From Diplosphaera chodatii (taxonomy: Eukaryota > Chlorophyta > Trebouxiophyceae > Prasiolales > Stichococcaceae): a stretch of DNA of 64,000 nt. The translations under genes were made by a program, and so were the position numbers. This document shows positions 1-10,500 of the stretch, in pieces (position 1 is the first letter of the stretch; every line of letters starts with the position of its first letter). The stretch spans positions 1 through 64,000 of the forward strand of contig JAALGY010000011.1 of the NCBI GenBank assembly GCA_032358165.1, read 5' to 3'. The notes beneath the pieces were generated by a model. The model was not told the origin of the DNA, ran no database searches, and was given only the letters and a program-made list of their open reading frames with translations.

Positions 1-10
1 AACTGCTACA
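1..10 (-). repeat. tip of the 3' LTR
   Basis: AACTGCTACA on the plus strand is TGTAGCAGTT in element sense. It starts with TG, directly follows the polypurine tract and matches 6664-6673 base for base. Only ten bases are inside the window. Confidence 0.75.
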
Positions 11-24
11 TTCCTCCCCCCTCC
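11..24 (-). other. polypurine tract of the retrotransposon
   Basis: In element sense this is GGAGGGGGGAGGAA, immediately before the TG of the 3' LTR. It is the expected RNase H-resistant primer for plus-strand DNA synthesis. Confidence 0.8.
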
Positions 25-70
25 AATTAAGTGTCGTCCCGACACTTTCCTTGCCGCTACTAAGGTATTC

Positions 71-1228
71 TCACTTCTTGAGTGTGCCCGGGTATCGCTG
101 CTCCACCAACTCCTTCAGCGGCTTGCTGAGGTTGCTAAGTGGTTCGTATCGGTCTTCAGACTCATCATAGCCTTTGTACCGAAGTAGATATCTCCATGAA
201 GAGGTCCCGTTCTTGTTGGTCATCATCTTGCGGCCGACTATGTCATCGACCTCCCACATCTTCCGCTTCTGTCTCATGTCCGTTGCCGTGGTCATCTTTG
301 GAGTCACCGGTCGGTTTGGGAACTTCTCCGTCTCAAAGAAAGGCACCAGGTTGCTCACATGAAAGACGTTGTGGATCGTCCAGTCTTTGGGTAAGACAAT
401 TCTGTACGCCACTTCGTTGATCACCTTTGACACTGTGAATGGTCCCGCGAACCTTGCACATAGCTTGTATGCAGGGCCCACGTTGATAGGTGTGTGCTCA
501 GTGGATAGCCGCACTTTGTCTCCGACTTTGAATGTCAACTGCCTCCTGGTCTTGTTAGCATACTCCTCTTGGTGCTTCTGTGCTGCCTCCAGATGTTTTG
601 TTGCCTTTGCGATTACTGTTGCTCGATTGTTCATGAAGCCGTTCACTGCTGGCATGTTTGTCTCGGTCTTGGTCAATAGCGACGCTGGGGTCGTTGGCTC
701 CCGTCCGTTAATCATGCCCAGGGGCGAGATCTTGGTCGAGGCGTGCTTGGATGAATTCATGGCGAACTGAACGCCGGTAAGGTGCTCGTCCCAATCGTTC
801 TGGTAGTCGTTGACGTGGTTCCTTAGCACTTGCTCAATTGTCCTGTTTGTCCGCTCTGTAAGTCCGTCTGTTTGGGGGTGGTAAGCGGTGGACATCCGCA
901 AGGTTGTCCCCATACTTTTGAAGAGCGTGTCCCAGAACTTGGCCGTGAACCGGGGGTCTCGGTCGGATACGATGGACTCTGGCATGCCAAAGTTCTTGAA
1001 GACGTGATCATAGATGAGCTTTGCCGTCTCCTCTGCAGTCACTGTCCTGGTGGTGGTTATGAGAATCGCCAGCCTGGAGAGCCGGTCAACCACCACCAAC
1101 AGTGCGTTCTTCTGGTCCGCTGTCTCTGGCAGCTGCATGATAAAGTCCATGCTGATGCTTTGGAATGGATACTCCGGTATGTCCAGTGGTTTGAGAAGTC
1201 CACCCTTCAGCTTGTTGCTTGGCTTGTT
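71..1228 (-). CDS. pol, C-terminal part: integrase core and chromodomain
   Basis: This is the downstream part of the polyprotein, in the same frame as the entry at 1229-3890 and separated from it only by a TGA at 1229-1231. The frame is open from 1228, and the first Met is at 1150. The integrase core reads MDFIMQLPE (first catalytic Asp), then SDRDPRFTAKFW (second Asp), then HPQTDGLTERTNRT (catalytic Glu). A GPX-like segment (KVGDKVRLSTE) follows. The last ~50 residues form a chromodomain: VDDIVGRK, WRYLLRYKGY, and SEDRYEPLSNL with Arg where the usual Trp stands. In chromoviruses this domain directs integration to marked chromatin. The protein ends at a stop 47 bp before the polypurine tract. 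Confidence 0.92.
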   Translation of the reverse strand, partial: NKPSNKLKGGLLKPLDIPEYPFQSISMDFIMQLPETADQKNALLVVVDRLSRLAILITTTRTVTAEETAKLIYDHVFKNFGMPESIVSDRDPRFTAKFWDTLFKSMGTTLRMSTAYHPQTDGLTERTNRTIEQVLRNHVNDYQNDWDEHLTGVQFAMNSSKHASTKISPLGMINGREPTTPASLLTKTETNMPAVNGFMNNRATVIAKATKHLEAAQKHQEEYANKTRRQLTFKVGDKVRLSTEHTPINVGPAYKLCARFAGPFTVSKVINEVAYRIVLPKDWTIHNVFHVSNLVPFFETEKFPNRPVTPKMTTATDMRQKRKMWEVDDIVGRKMMTNKNGTSSWRYLLRYKGYDESEDRYEPLSNLSKPLKELVEQRYPGTLKK

Positions 1229-3890
1229 TCATTGGCACAGCTCGCAGGTCTTGATGTATAGCCGTATGTCCTCAACCATCTTCGGCCAATAGAACGTCTG
1301 CTGTAGCGCCGCCAATGTCTTGTCTACTCCCAAGTGTCCGTGGAGAGGTGTGTCATAAAACTCCGTCATCATCCTCTGTCGCAAGTCTCCGGTCTCAGGC
1401 ACGTAGAGTCTGCCTTGCATGGTCCACTTCCCGTTCTTGAACTCCAACTGCTTGTCTCGCTGGGTGTTGTCCTTAAGAGTCTCGTCCTCCTCGTATCCGG
1501 CAATGATCTCTCCCATGATAGAGGGGTCAAGTGTGGCGATAGAGACCGCGTTTGCTTCCAGGTGGTCTATCCGCCTGGACAGTGCGTCTGCAACGACGTT
1601 CTCTTTACCCTTCAGGTACCGTATGTCTAGATCGTATTCCGCAAGGAACTCGGTCCATCGCGCTTGTCTGTGGCTCAGTGTAGGTTGAGTGAGGAGATAC
1701 TTGATGGAGTTGTGGTCGGTGTATACAATGGTCTTCTTTCCCAATAGGTAGATTCGCCAGACTCGCAGTGCGTGTAGTACTGCCACCGTCTCCCTCTCAT
1801 GAGTCGCATATTTCTTCTCCTCGGGCTTCAGTTTCTTGCTCTCAAAGGCCACAGGCCTCAGTTTCCCCTCCACCTCCTGTTCCAACACTGCTCCTACCGC
1901 GAAGCCAGAGGCATCGCACGTTACCACGAAGTGCCCGTTTGGGTCTGGTGTAAGTAGCACGGGTGTTGTTGTCATCGCCTCCTTTAGGTCTCGAATTGCC
2001 TTCTCGTGTCCATCAGTCCATACGAATGGTGCTCCCTTTCTTGTCAGATCATTCAGTGGTGCTGTAATAGCCGAGTATCCTGGCACGTATCTTCGGTAGA
2101 AGTTGGTGTACCCCAGGAAGGATCTGATGTCCGTTGGCGTTGCTGGTGTTGGCCAGTCTTTGATTGCCTGGACCTTCTGTGGCATCATCTTCATACCGTC
2201 TTCTCCCACAATGTGGCCCAGAAACTCCACTTCCTTCTTGAAGAACTCGCATTTGCTAGCCTTTGCATACAGCTTGTGCTCCCTGAGCTTCTCCAACACC
2301 AACCGCAGGTGCCGGTCATGCTCCTCCTCTGTCTTGCTGAATATCAGGATGTCATCCAGGTACAAGATGACGAACTTGTCGAGGAAGTCGGCCAAGACTT
2401 CGTGCATGAGCGTCATGAAGGTTGCTGGGGCGTTGGTTAGCCCAAATGGCATCACCACCCACTCGTAGTGTCCGTATCGTGTCCTGAAGGCGGTCTTGGG
2501 AATGTCTTCTTTGAAGATGCGGACTTGGTTGTACGCGCTTCGAATGTCCATCTTGCTCACGACCTTTGCTCCGTGGAGCCGGTCCAACATGTCATCTGGT
2601 CTCGGGATGGGGTAACGGTTCTTGATCGTCAGGGAGTTGAGAGCCCGGTAGTCGACACAGAGCCTCATAGTCCCGTCCTTCTTCTTCACGAATAGTACAG
2701 GTGCCGCCCATGGCGACTTGCTCTTCCGCAGCAACCCTGCCTTGAGAGCTTCGTCCAACTGTAGCTTCAACTCGTCCAGCTGAGAGTAGGACAGGCGATA
2801 ATATGGTCTTGCCACCGGTTGCGCACCATCCACCAAGTCAATGCGGTGATCCACCGTTCTCTCCGGTGGTAGCTCATTTGGCAACTTCTCAGGGAAGACG
2901 TCGGCGAACAGGGTGAGGAGTTGAAGCACTCGATCTTCTGCACTCCAATCCACCTTTGACTCCACTGTGGCACTGCCAATGTGAACTTCACCCATTGTTG
3001 AGCCGGGCTTCCTCACAGCGCGTCGGAAAGCTGACTTTGAGGCGAAGAGTGGAGGCGGTCGCCAAGCTTCTGCAGCGGAGGCCCCAATCGTCACCTTGTC
3101 ACCTGCCTTGTGCTTAGCGTTGAACGTCAAGGACCGGCAAAGCCAATCCACCACTGGATTCTCTCGTTCCAGGAACGGCATGCCTAGTATCACGTCGTGG
3201 CGACAACCAGGCATGTCTGCTACGTAGAATTTCATCTTCGTCTTTATCTTTCCTCCATTCGTCTTGTCTTCCAGCGTGAGGGTGACCTCTGCAGCGGTCT
3301 TTGTGCATTGCCGTTTGCTGCCGTCGGCCAGCGTTACCTCCAGCGGCGAGATGGCACTCAGCTCTAAGCCCAAGTAGGACGCCAGTGCCGGGTGCATCAG
3401 GTTGGCGGACGCACCACTATCCAGCATCATACCGATCCCATAACCGGCGATTGTGCCTTTGAGTGTCAACGTCGGTGATACGTCACCATCTGCGTTGATC
3501 GGTAGTGACTGCAGAAATTCCTCCGCCTCCGCGCGCAAGTCCGTCTGCGGCACGGCATCATGAGCTTCAGGCACAGCGTCCCGTGTCGTCGTCACATGAC
3601 TCTTGATTCTTGGCTGGCCAGCCGTCGAGTGTGATGCAGTTGGCGTTTCGCTGCCATCACCCAACCTCGACTTCTCAGGACCCACAAGTGCACATGCATC
3701 TTGTCCAGTCTCTCCGTCTTCTGTACACTCCTGGGTATTGTTACGAGGTGTCTTGGTCGCATTCATCAAGTCTCTTGAGCTTGGTCGATCATGTCCATGT
3801 CCATCTTCACTTCCTGGGCCATGTTGCTCCTGTCGAGGTCCCACAAGCATGGTCCCACCATCAGTCCGACCTCTACGGGCATGACGCCCA
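1229..3890 (-). CDS. pol, N-terminal part: protease, reverse transcriptase, RNase H, integrase zinc domain
   Basis: The first Met is at 3850, but the frame is open upstream past the gag stop, in the -1 frame relative to the end of gag. This fits expression as Gag-Pol by -1 frameshifting, which is an inference. Domains in order: aspartic protease ([14 protein letters not shown], catalytic DSG); reverse transcriptase ([20 protein letters not shown], then [12 protein letters not shown], then the YLDDILIFS catalytic box); RNase H ([16 protein letters not shown], then [13 protein letters not shown] and [11 protein letters not shown]); integrase zinc finger with H...H...C..C ([11 protein letters not shown] ... 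KTCELCQ). The frame closes at TGA 1229-1231 just after CELCQ and resumes at once in the same frame. A CGA-to-TGA transition, as in CpG deamination, is the simplest explanation. Confidence 0.93.
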
Positions 3891-3891
3891 C

Positions 3892-4886
3892 TTAGCGCCG
3901 CCCGTCCCGCCCGTTTCCCGGCGGTCCGTTACGGTTGTTGCGCCTTGGTAGGCGACAGTCCTTGGCAAAGTGTCCGGGCATCTGGCAATTGTAGCACACC
4001 CGCTGGTTGTTTCCATTGCCGCGCAGCTGTCCGTTGGGTACGTTTGCCGCACCAATCTCCATGGGTGTTGGTTGGTTGTTGTTTGCCGGGACTCCGAAGT
4101 TGTTGTTGCCGTAGGAATTGTTGCGGTTGTGATTGAAGTTCTGGGCCGCGTTGCCAGTTGCAGAGTGCATCAGGCTCCATGCCAAGGTGTCATACCGCTG
4201 TGCGAGCACCATCGCACTGTGCAACGTCTGCGGATCTTCCATCCCGACCTTCAACTTCACCTCTCTCTTCAGGCCTTGGAGGTACAGTGATACTGCCTCC
4301 GGTTGCTCCATGTTCTGATGCGCAGGAAGTGCGAGTTGAAGCTGGCATTGAATGCCTCCACGCTTGTGCGCTGCTTTAGTTCACGCAATGCTGCACGCTC
4401 CGTCAGGTTCCTTCCGACAGCCGGAAACTGAGCGGTGATTGCCGTCTTGAAGCCTGCCCAGGTGATGGTGCTTAAGTCTTGGCCCTTTGTCAGGGACTGG
4501 AACCAGGATCTTGCATCTCCGTCCAACAGCATGACTGCGAAGGGTACCTTGCTCGACTCGGACATTGCGACATGGTCCAAGTAAAGGTCTGCCTGAAACA
4601 AGAACTCCTCCACAGTTTGCCCCTTTGTGCCTCGGCTGCCGGCAAACCTGTCAGGTTTCTGCAGGTCGGGCTTGCGAAAAGCCTCGGAGGTATTAGCGCC
4701 AGTTGTTGTGCGACTTGAAACAATCGATTCCAGGCGTTGTTGGTATTGGTCACGCGCGAGTTGGGCTTCGGCGTTAAGACGTTGTTGTGTGGCCATATGT
4801 TGAACTTGCATTTGCTCGATGTATGCCCGCATTTCTGCGATGGCATCTTGGGCGGGTGTCGCAGCCATGTTTCGATCGTCCGCCAT
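3892..4886 (-). pseudogene. gag (capsid domain and zinc knuckle), frameshifted
   Basis: Met at 4886 opens a 205-residue frame with a retrotransposon gag (capsid-like) core: KPDRFAGSRGTKGQTVEEFL, AVMLLDGDARSWFQSL, WAGFKTAITAQF. Around 4314-4330 homology switches to another frame, where MEQPEAVSLYLQGLKREV continues the capsid fold. That frame runs to the stop at 3892. Near its end is a CCHC zinc knuckle, CYNCQMPGHFAKDC (CX2CX4HX4C), followed by an Arg/Gly-rich tail. No slippery heptamer is evident at the switch, so I read it as a mutational indel rather than programmed recoding. The product packages element RNA into virus-like particles. Confidence 0.88.
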
Positions 4887-4990
4887 ATGTAACAGGTATC
4901 AATCCACGCCCAAGTCTCCAAATCTATCACAAGTCTGGTACCAACCCCGGCACACCACCAACCAGTTGTTTGGTATGTCCAAGGCAATGT

Positions 4991-6185
4991 TCACTCTACG
5001 TTCAGCATGCCGCTGAGCTTGTGAAGGTATCCGCCCGCAATTGCATCATCGATGTACTTCTGGAAGGCGTTCTGACGCTTGCTGGTGAACGTGGGCTTCT
5101 TGGTCTTCTTGCCACTCTATTGCGGCTGTACGCTGCCCTCAGTCTCGTGGTGAATCTTTGGCTCGTCGTTCTCCTCGACCTCGCCGTTGCTGTTGGCAGC
5201 CTTGTCCTTTGGCGGGCCCACCTCCGGCTCGATCAAGATGGCTGTGCGAGCGTCCTTGCCCTCGGATGCAGAGGGGGTCTTCTCCTTCTGACGATGCCTC
5301 GCTCCGGACTGGGGGGGCGGTGGACGTCGCAGCCAATCTTCTTCCACCTTGGGCTTCTTGTCAGCGTCCAGAAGGTCCTGTTGGAGGGATACCCCAAAAC
5401 CGGTCAACTTCTTGATTCATGAAGGCGCGGCGGCATTGGTATTCTTGCAAGGTGAAGGACTGATCCAAAAAGCCTTGGCAATATTCTTGATAGCGGGGGC
5501 CTGGTGAGCTTGGTGATGGAGTTGGGTTGTTCACGACAGGGACTTGTGTGGTGCCTTGGCTGTCGGGCGTACTTGCCTCTTCCTCAGCTGACACGAATTC
5601 CGAGTGGTCAAGCGAAATGCCTTGAGATATCTCGCCAAGCCACACCTTGCGCTCTTTCTTGGGGTCGACGATGACCGACTTGTGGTAGGTGGACGAAGTC
5701 GGGGTCTCAGCCAGTTCACGGTCAGTAGTGGGCGGTGTTGGTGGCTTGGGCGACGTCGTGGGCCACCGGTCGGAACGGTCTTCGCGGCTTGGGCTGCGGC
5801 TGCGCTTGCGGCTGTGGGCACGGGGCTGGTCGCCGCGGCCCTGGTCTCGGCGCTCTAGCCGCTGGAACTTGTCCTTCAGGTCCTGGATTAGATTGTCCCG
5901 GTGACGGATGGTCTTCTGGAGGTCCTCGATGTGTGCTTGCTTCTTGGCCACCCTCTTGAGCACGTTCTCCACTTCCTTGTCCTTGTCCGTGGACAGGGCG
6001 TTGATCTGGTCTTGGTGTAGCTGCTTCTCCAGATCTCGGCCGGTCTTGTAGCCGCGGTCGAAGAAGCCCTTGGAGATGCCCCCGAAGTCGTCGTACACTT
6101 GGATGGCGGACCCGAAATGCTCCTTGCAGCGTTTGAGAGCCTCGGCGTAGGACGGGGCCTTCGTCAGGTCATCGACGCCCGCCAT
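4991..6185 (-). pseudogene. extra retrotransposon ORF between PBS and gag: coiled coil plus Arg/Ser-rich protein
   Basis: Met at 6185 lies about 165 bp inside the PBS. The N-terminal ~70 residues contain YAEALKRCKEHFGSAIQVYD. A strongly charged coiled coil follows (residues ~70-120: KDKEVENVLKRVAKKQAHIE and on), then an RS-like patch (SRKRSRSPSREDRSDRW) and a Pro/Thr/Ser-rich region. In the overlap 5361-5407 the acidic, lysine-rich continuation passes to another frame (TGFGVSLQQDLLDADKKPKV). That frame meets TAG at 5117-5119 and then continues in frame as KKTKKPTFTSKRQNAFQKYI to TGA at 4991-4993. The continuation looks coding, so the original protein was probably ~395 residues. I do not recognise the family. 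It could be an extra structural or nucleic-acid-binding protein of this lineage, or a captured host exon. Confidence 0.7.
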
Positions 6186-6348
6186 CTGCCATCACGTGAA
6201 GATGAATCATCAGAGTCTTCATTGGTGTCTTCATGGCGCGTCACCGAGACGTCCGAAAAGTCAGTAATCCTTTAATGGTGACAACACCAACGCCGAGCAC
6301 GGCGCGGCCCAACGCACAAGCCCATGCGTTCACAAATGATTTAATAAC

Positions 6349-6362
6349 AGGCTCTGAAACCA
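6349..6362 (-). other. primer binding site (initiator Met tRNA type)
   Basis: In element sense it reads TGGTTTCAGAGCCT, four bases inside the LTR end. It differs at one position from the TGGTATCAGAGC site used by many plant and algal elements primed by initiator Met tRNA. This match fixes the inner LTR edge. Confidence 0.7.
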
Positions 6363-6366
6363 AATA

Positions 6367-6673
6367 TGACCGTTGCGCGGGTCATGGATGAGTTAACACA
6401 ATAGCGCCATGTTAGATCACTCACGATGGCGGGGATGCACTTGCACTATGCGGCGTTCAGAGCGCCGCGAGGGCCATGCAATGCATTGATATAGTGTTTA
6501 TAGGCAAGAGTCGAGGCACTACGACGTTTTACAAAGTAAGTAAGCGAGGACGAATGAATGCGAGTCAATCGTCAAGATCAGGCTGCGATTAAACCCTATG
6601 AGTCATATACCCTAAGGTTCATAATTAGCATGCAACTAGGTGTGTAACTGCAACTAGGTGTGTAACTGCTACA
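6367..6673 (-). repeat. 5' LTR, about 307 bp
   Basis: The outer edge (6673) is fixed by identity of 6664-6673 with bases 1-10. The inner edge is inferred from the TG at 6367-6368 (CA in element sense), four bases from the PBS. The repeat is thus bounded TG...CA as expected. Near its outer end an 18-bp unit (AACTAGGTGTGTAACTGC) is repeated in tandem. Confidence 0.7.
6497..6504 (-). promoter_or_regulatory. probable TATA box of the LTR promoter
   Basis: In element sense this reads CCTATAAA, inside the 5' LTR and about 140 bp upstream of the PBS, a plausible place for the U3 core promoter. Sequence motif only. Confidence 0.4.
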
Positions 6674-7560
6674 CAGAGGCAGCAATCTGCCAGTCAGCAG
6701 GCAGTTTGCCCACTGCAGCAGCCTCAGGTGCACAACTTAGCCTGCCGGCACCTGCGCTCCTGGCTGGGTGCTGCAGCTGCCAGAACGAGCTGCGTCTCAT
6801 CATCTCACCTTGCAACAGGATTCATGTGCGTACCAGGTACCACGCAGAGGCAGCAGTCTGGCAGTCAGCAGGTAGTTCGCCCACTGCAGCAGCCTCATGT
6901 GTGCACAACTTAGCCTGCCGCCACCTGCGCTCCTGGCTGGGTGCTGCAGCTGCCAAAACGAGCTGCGTCTCATCAAGTCACCTTGCAGCGGCGTTCATGT
7001 GCCTACCAGGCACCATGCAGAGGCAGCAGTCTGCCTGCCAGCAGGTAGTTTACCCACTGCAGCAGCCTCAGGTGCACAACTTAGCCTGCCGCCACCTGCG
7101 CTCCTGGCTGGGTGCTGCAGCTGTCAAACCGAGCTACGCTTCACCATCTCACATTGCAAAAGCGTTCATGTGCCTACCAAGTACCATGCAGAGGCGGCAG
7201 CCTGCCAGTCAGCAGGTAATTTGCCCACTGCAGCAGCTCATGTGCATAGCTCAGCGTGCCGCCACCTGCACTTCTGGCTGGGCGCTGCAGCTGCCAGAAC
7301 GAGCTGCGTCTCATCATCTCCCCTTGCATCAACGTTCATGTGCCTATCAGGTACCATGCAGAGGCAGCAGCCTGCCAGTCAGCAGGTAATCTGCCCACTG
7401 CAGCAGCTCATGTGCACAGCTCAGCGTGCCGCTACCTGCACCTCTGGCTGGGCGTTGCAGCTCCCAGAACGAGCTACGTTTCCCCATATCACCATGCAGC
7501 AACGTTGCTGTGATTACCAGGTACCCCGCAGGAGCAGCAGTCTGCCAGCCAGCAGCTGTC
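6674..7560. repeat. tandem repeat (minisatellite), ~171-bp unit, five copies plus a partial sixth
   Basis: The marker CAGAGGCAGCAG recurs at 6674, 6845, 7018, 7189 and 7359, with a degenerate copy (CAGGAGCAGCAG) at 7529, giving spacings of 171, 173, 171, 170 and 170 bp. Each unit also carries the same inner segments (GCTCCTGGCTGGGTGCTGCA, a GAACGAGCTGCGT-like block, a GTTCATGTGCCTACCAGG-like block). Open frames run through the array in more than one phase, because the unit has few stops. Length changes that are not multiples of three break the frame from unit to unit, so I read it as noncoding. The retrotransposon LTR ends exactly at the first marker. Confidence 0.9.
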
Positions 7561-10500
7561 CTGCTACGACAGTCATTGGTTCCACAAGACTACCAACACA
7601 CGCAAGGACCACGTGTGAGGGCTGCTCTATGCTTTGATGCAAGCGTTGAGGACCTGACACGGGTCAGCGGCGAGCCCGTGTACTGATTTGCAGGATATTC
7701 TGCTGCACCTGCCGTTGCGATTGCCATTGAAATGCGCACAAGCACAGTCAGACACCGGCCTTTTGCGGGCTGACAGCACTACGGGCTAGCAGATAGACAG
7801 AGAACTAGTGCTTATGAGCTCAGCGCAACCGTGCAAGGCAGACTAGAGCAACCGCTAGTACGCCGTAGGAGATTGTCCGGCTGGAATTACGTAACAGAGC
7901 TTCCCGAGGCCACTGTGACGCCTGCAGGCACTCCTGATCCTGTCTGCAGCAGAAATGTGGCAGTTCATCTACGATCAAGCTGCCTGGGGCCGGCTCTCGC
8001 CGCGCCTACCGCTCCGGCGACCGGCCCCAAGCGTTCGGAGGTTCATGCCGACCGTCGTGTGCATCACGTGCAACTGACCGGCGCAGCGCTCCGCATAGCG
8101 CTCCTGCAGCTGCAGGCTGCTTAAAATGATCATAAGACCTTCCTGGGGCGGGGCGGGCACCTGCTGCGCCGAGCCAAGCATGTTGGGCTTGCCACCATCG
8201 CTACATCCCGGCTGAGTTTCCAACTTTCGGCAGAAGCGGCCTATGGACGCGCTGCAGCATCAGATCAGCTCAGTATAGCTATAGGTACCTCATGCAAGTG
8301 ATCCGGCGTTGCGGGGCTGCGTATAGAAGCGGCCCCAACGGTGGTCGGCAGAATCTGAACTGGCCTAAGTAGCGGGCGGTCCGGGGGTTTAGGGTTTTGC
8401 AGGGTTTGGGCAGGGTATTGCTGAGGTTTTGATATCATCGTGACAAATAAGTTTTAAAGTTTGTCATCATGACGTCAGCTGTACTGCTGACAGCTGGCTG
8501 ACCACACGCGACCGTCCGCGCATAATTCTGACGGGGCGTTCTGCAGGCCGGCCAGCTCCAGTGACGCCAACAACCATGCTCTCCCCGTAGGCAACGGACC
8601 GCGGCGTCTTGGGCGTTGTCGGAGCCTCTGCTCCGGCACCTTCTGCTTTGACGACGTGGCGCCACGTAGACAGCAGGTGCAGCGCGCCTTCTCGCGGCTG
8701 CAAGCGTGTCACCGGGCCTGCGTACGTTCAGCAAACGGTTATGAGGATGGCTGCCTGCTGTGCAGGCTGATGCGGGGTTTGGCTGCGTTTTTAGTGGTGT
8801 CACTGCCCGGGATCCCTACACATCTGCACACTAACCTGGTGCACAGGCTAGTTGCGCAGTGGCATCAGCCAGCGAGCGGTTGCACACACGTATCACATGC
8901 TTTAGGTGGCCTGCCAGCCTTGCAAACCTCCTGTTCTGGCTCAAAAAGGCATGTGCAGCAGCTGCGCAGCTGCAACAGGCCGCTGGCCATAGTCCTACCT
9001 TCTAGAACGATGGCAAGGACTTGACCGAAGATGTCAGCACCTGCGTAGCGCTGGGCGCCGAGCTGGCGAGCTGCAGACGTCCACTGCGCGCCCAATGCTG
9101 CACCACCGCGCGGTTGCGCCATTTGCTCTACAGCGCACCCAGCTCAGGCCAGGCAGCCGCTACTTGGCCAGCTGCGGCTGATTTGATACGCCTCCAAGGA
9201 GCGCCTACCTGCAGCAAAGAGTTCGGCAGCCATGCTCACCATCAGTTTGGCAGGTCAGCAGGCGTGCGCACAGTGCAGGTGCAACAAGGATCTGTGAAAT
9301 TGATGATACTGGCCCAGAGTGAAATGCTGGCGGTCAAGCGACATTGACAGTACCTTGCATGCAGTGCGTAACGAGCTGGCGCCCTGCAGTCGCTCCACAT
9401 GCAAGTTGTGTTGCGCCGCTGCCGTGCTGGGCGCGTCAGCGCCGCGCAGTTGCTGACCCGTCGCAGGCTGCCTAAGCCTACAGAAAAAGAGTGCAGAGCC
9501 GATCAACGAAAGCTGGTTGCCAGTTATCATCTCGGCGAAGAGTTACAGGTGTCCTGCTGGATGCGCTGCCGCAGTGCTGCAACATGGCATCGCAGCAGAG
9601 TACACACAGCTGGTGCATCTCAAGAGCCAGACAGTACGTCAAACAATCAAAGCACGAGCTAGGCTCACCGGCGCATGGCAGAGCACGCCCACCGGCGTTC
9701 TCTCCCGACAACGCCAACATTGCAATGCACGCAGGGCAGCAAATCTATCAGTTGCAATCCAAGCATTACCACCTATTTTATGTATGTTCCCAGCGTGCTA
9801 TGCTGCCATGGTCGTGAGCAATGGCCAAAGAAAGAAAAGAAAGCATATGCTGGACACTGATGAGAGTTGCGTGCACCCGGTGCGTGACTTCGGACGGCTG
9901 CTAGCAGCATGCTGGAGCTTGCTGTCAGCACTCCGATGGCAAGGGGCAGAGAAGCATTCCCTCCAGCCGCCCTGACGCAGCGCCTAGCAGGTGCATGCGT
10001 ACGGCCGCCTGCAAATGTAAACAAAAGAAGCAAAGGTGGATGCAGGTTTTCCTTGCGTTGCACGCGCTGCCGGCGTTCATTAGCATCGCATCGATGCAAA
10101 TGCTGGTGGCACGTGGAACAGCTCATGCTCGGGCATACACCGCTGCCAAGCCCCCAGCAGCATCAGGATGTGTTGCAATAGCACCTCGATGGCATGACCA
10201 TTCGAGCGTGTGCAATTTCGAGCGTTGTAACCGGTGATGCTTGCCGTCCTTTAGCGGCACACTGCATTGCTCTTCGCTCTACATTGCAGACCTCACGCTA
10301 GGCAGTTTCAACCTGTGATCTATGTTGTGAGCTGGCTTGGCGGCAGCGACGGTGGCGGCGGGTTGAGGAGCAAGGCTGAGGTGGGCGGGTGGGGTGGGGA
10401 AGAGCGCAGGTGCGTGCCAATGCCGGACTGGACGGGGGCTTAGCAACGGGAATGAGATTGGGCATGCCCTCTGGCTGCGACCTGCGTGCACGAGCAGTTT

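Larger units (their letters stand above)
1..6673 (-). mobile_element. Ty3/gypsy LTR retrotransposon, chromovirus type, nearly complete
   Basis: Read on the minus strand the order is 5' LTR (6367-6673), primer binding site (6349-6362), an extra ORF (6185-4991), gag (4886-3892), pol (about 3890-71), polypurine tract (24-11) and the first ten bases of the 3' LTR (10-1). Protease, reverse transcriptase, RNase H, integrase, chromodomain is the chromovirus order. The ten bases at 1-10 are identical to the outer LTR tip at 6664-6673, which ties the two ends together. The copy carries four small lesions: two frameshifts and two in-frame stops. It is therefore probably defective on its own, although every domain is readable. 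The remaining 3' LTR and left flank lie outside the window, so the target-site duplication and the LTR-LTR divergence cannot be checked here. Confidence 0.93.

Noticed and set aside
6674..7560. The array as a CRISPR or as alpha-satellite because of the ~171-bp period
   Set aside because: The whole unit is repeated with no spacers, which excludes CRISPR. The 171-bp period is shared with alphoid DNA only by coincidence; the sequence and organism differ.
6658..7637. Overlapping 240-residue open frames across the tandem repeat
   Set aside because: The frames are by-products of a stop-poor 170-173-bp unit. The encoded repeat changes phase between units, so no single protein is maintained.
8435..8803. 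122-residue minus-strand frame and its overlapping neighbours
   Set aside because: Frames of this size are common by chance in this GC-rich DNA. No domain, splice context or repeat relation was seen.
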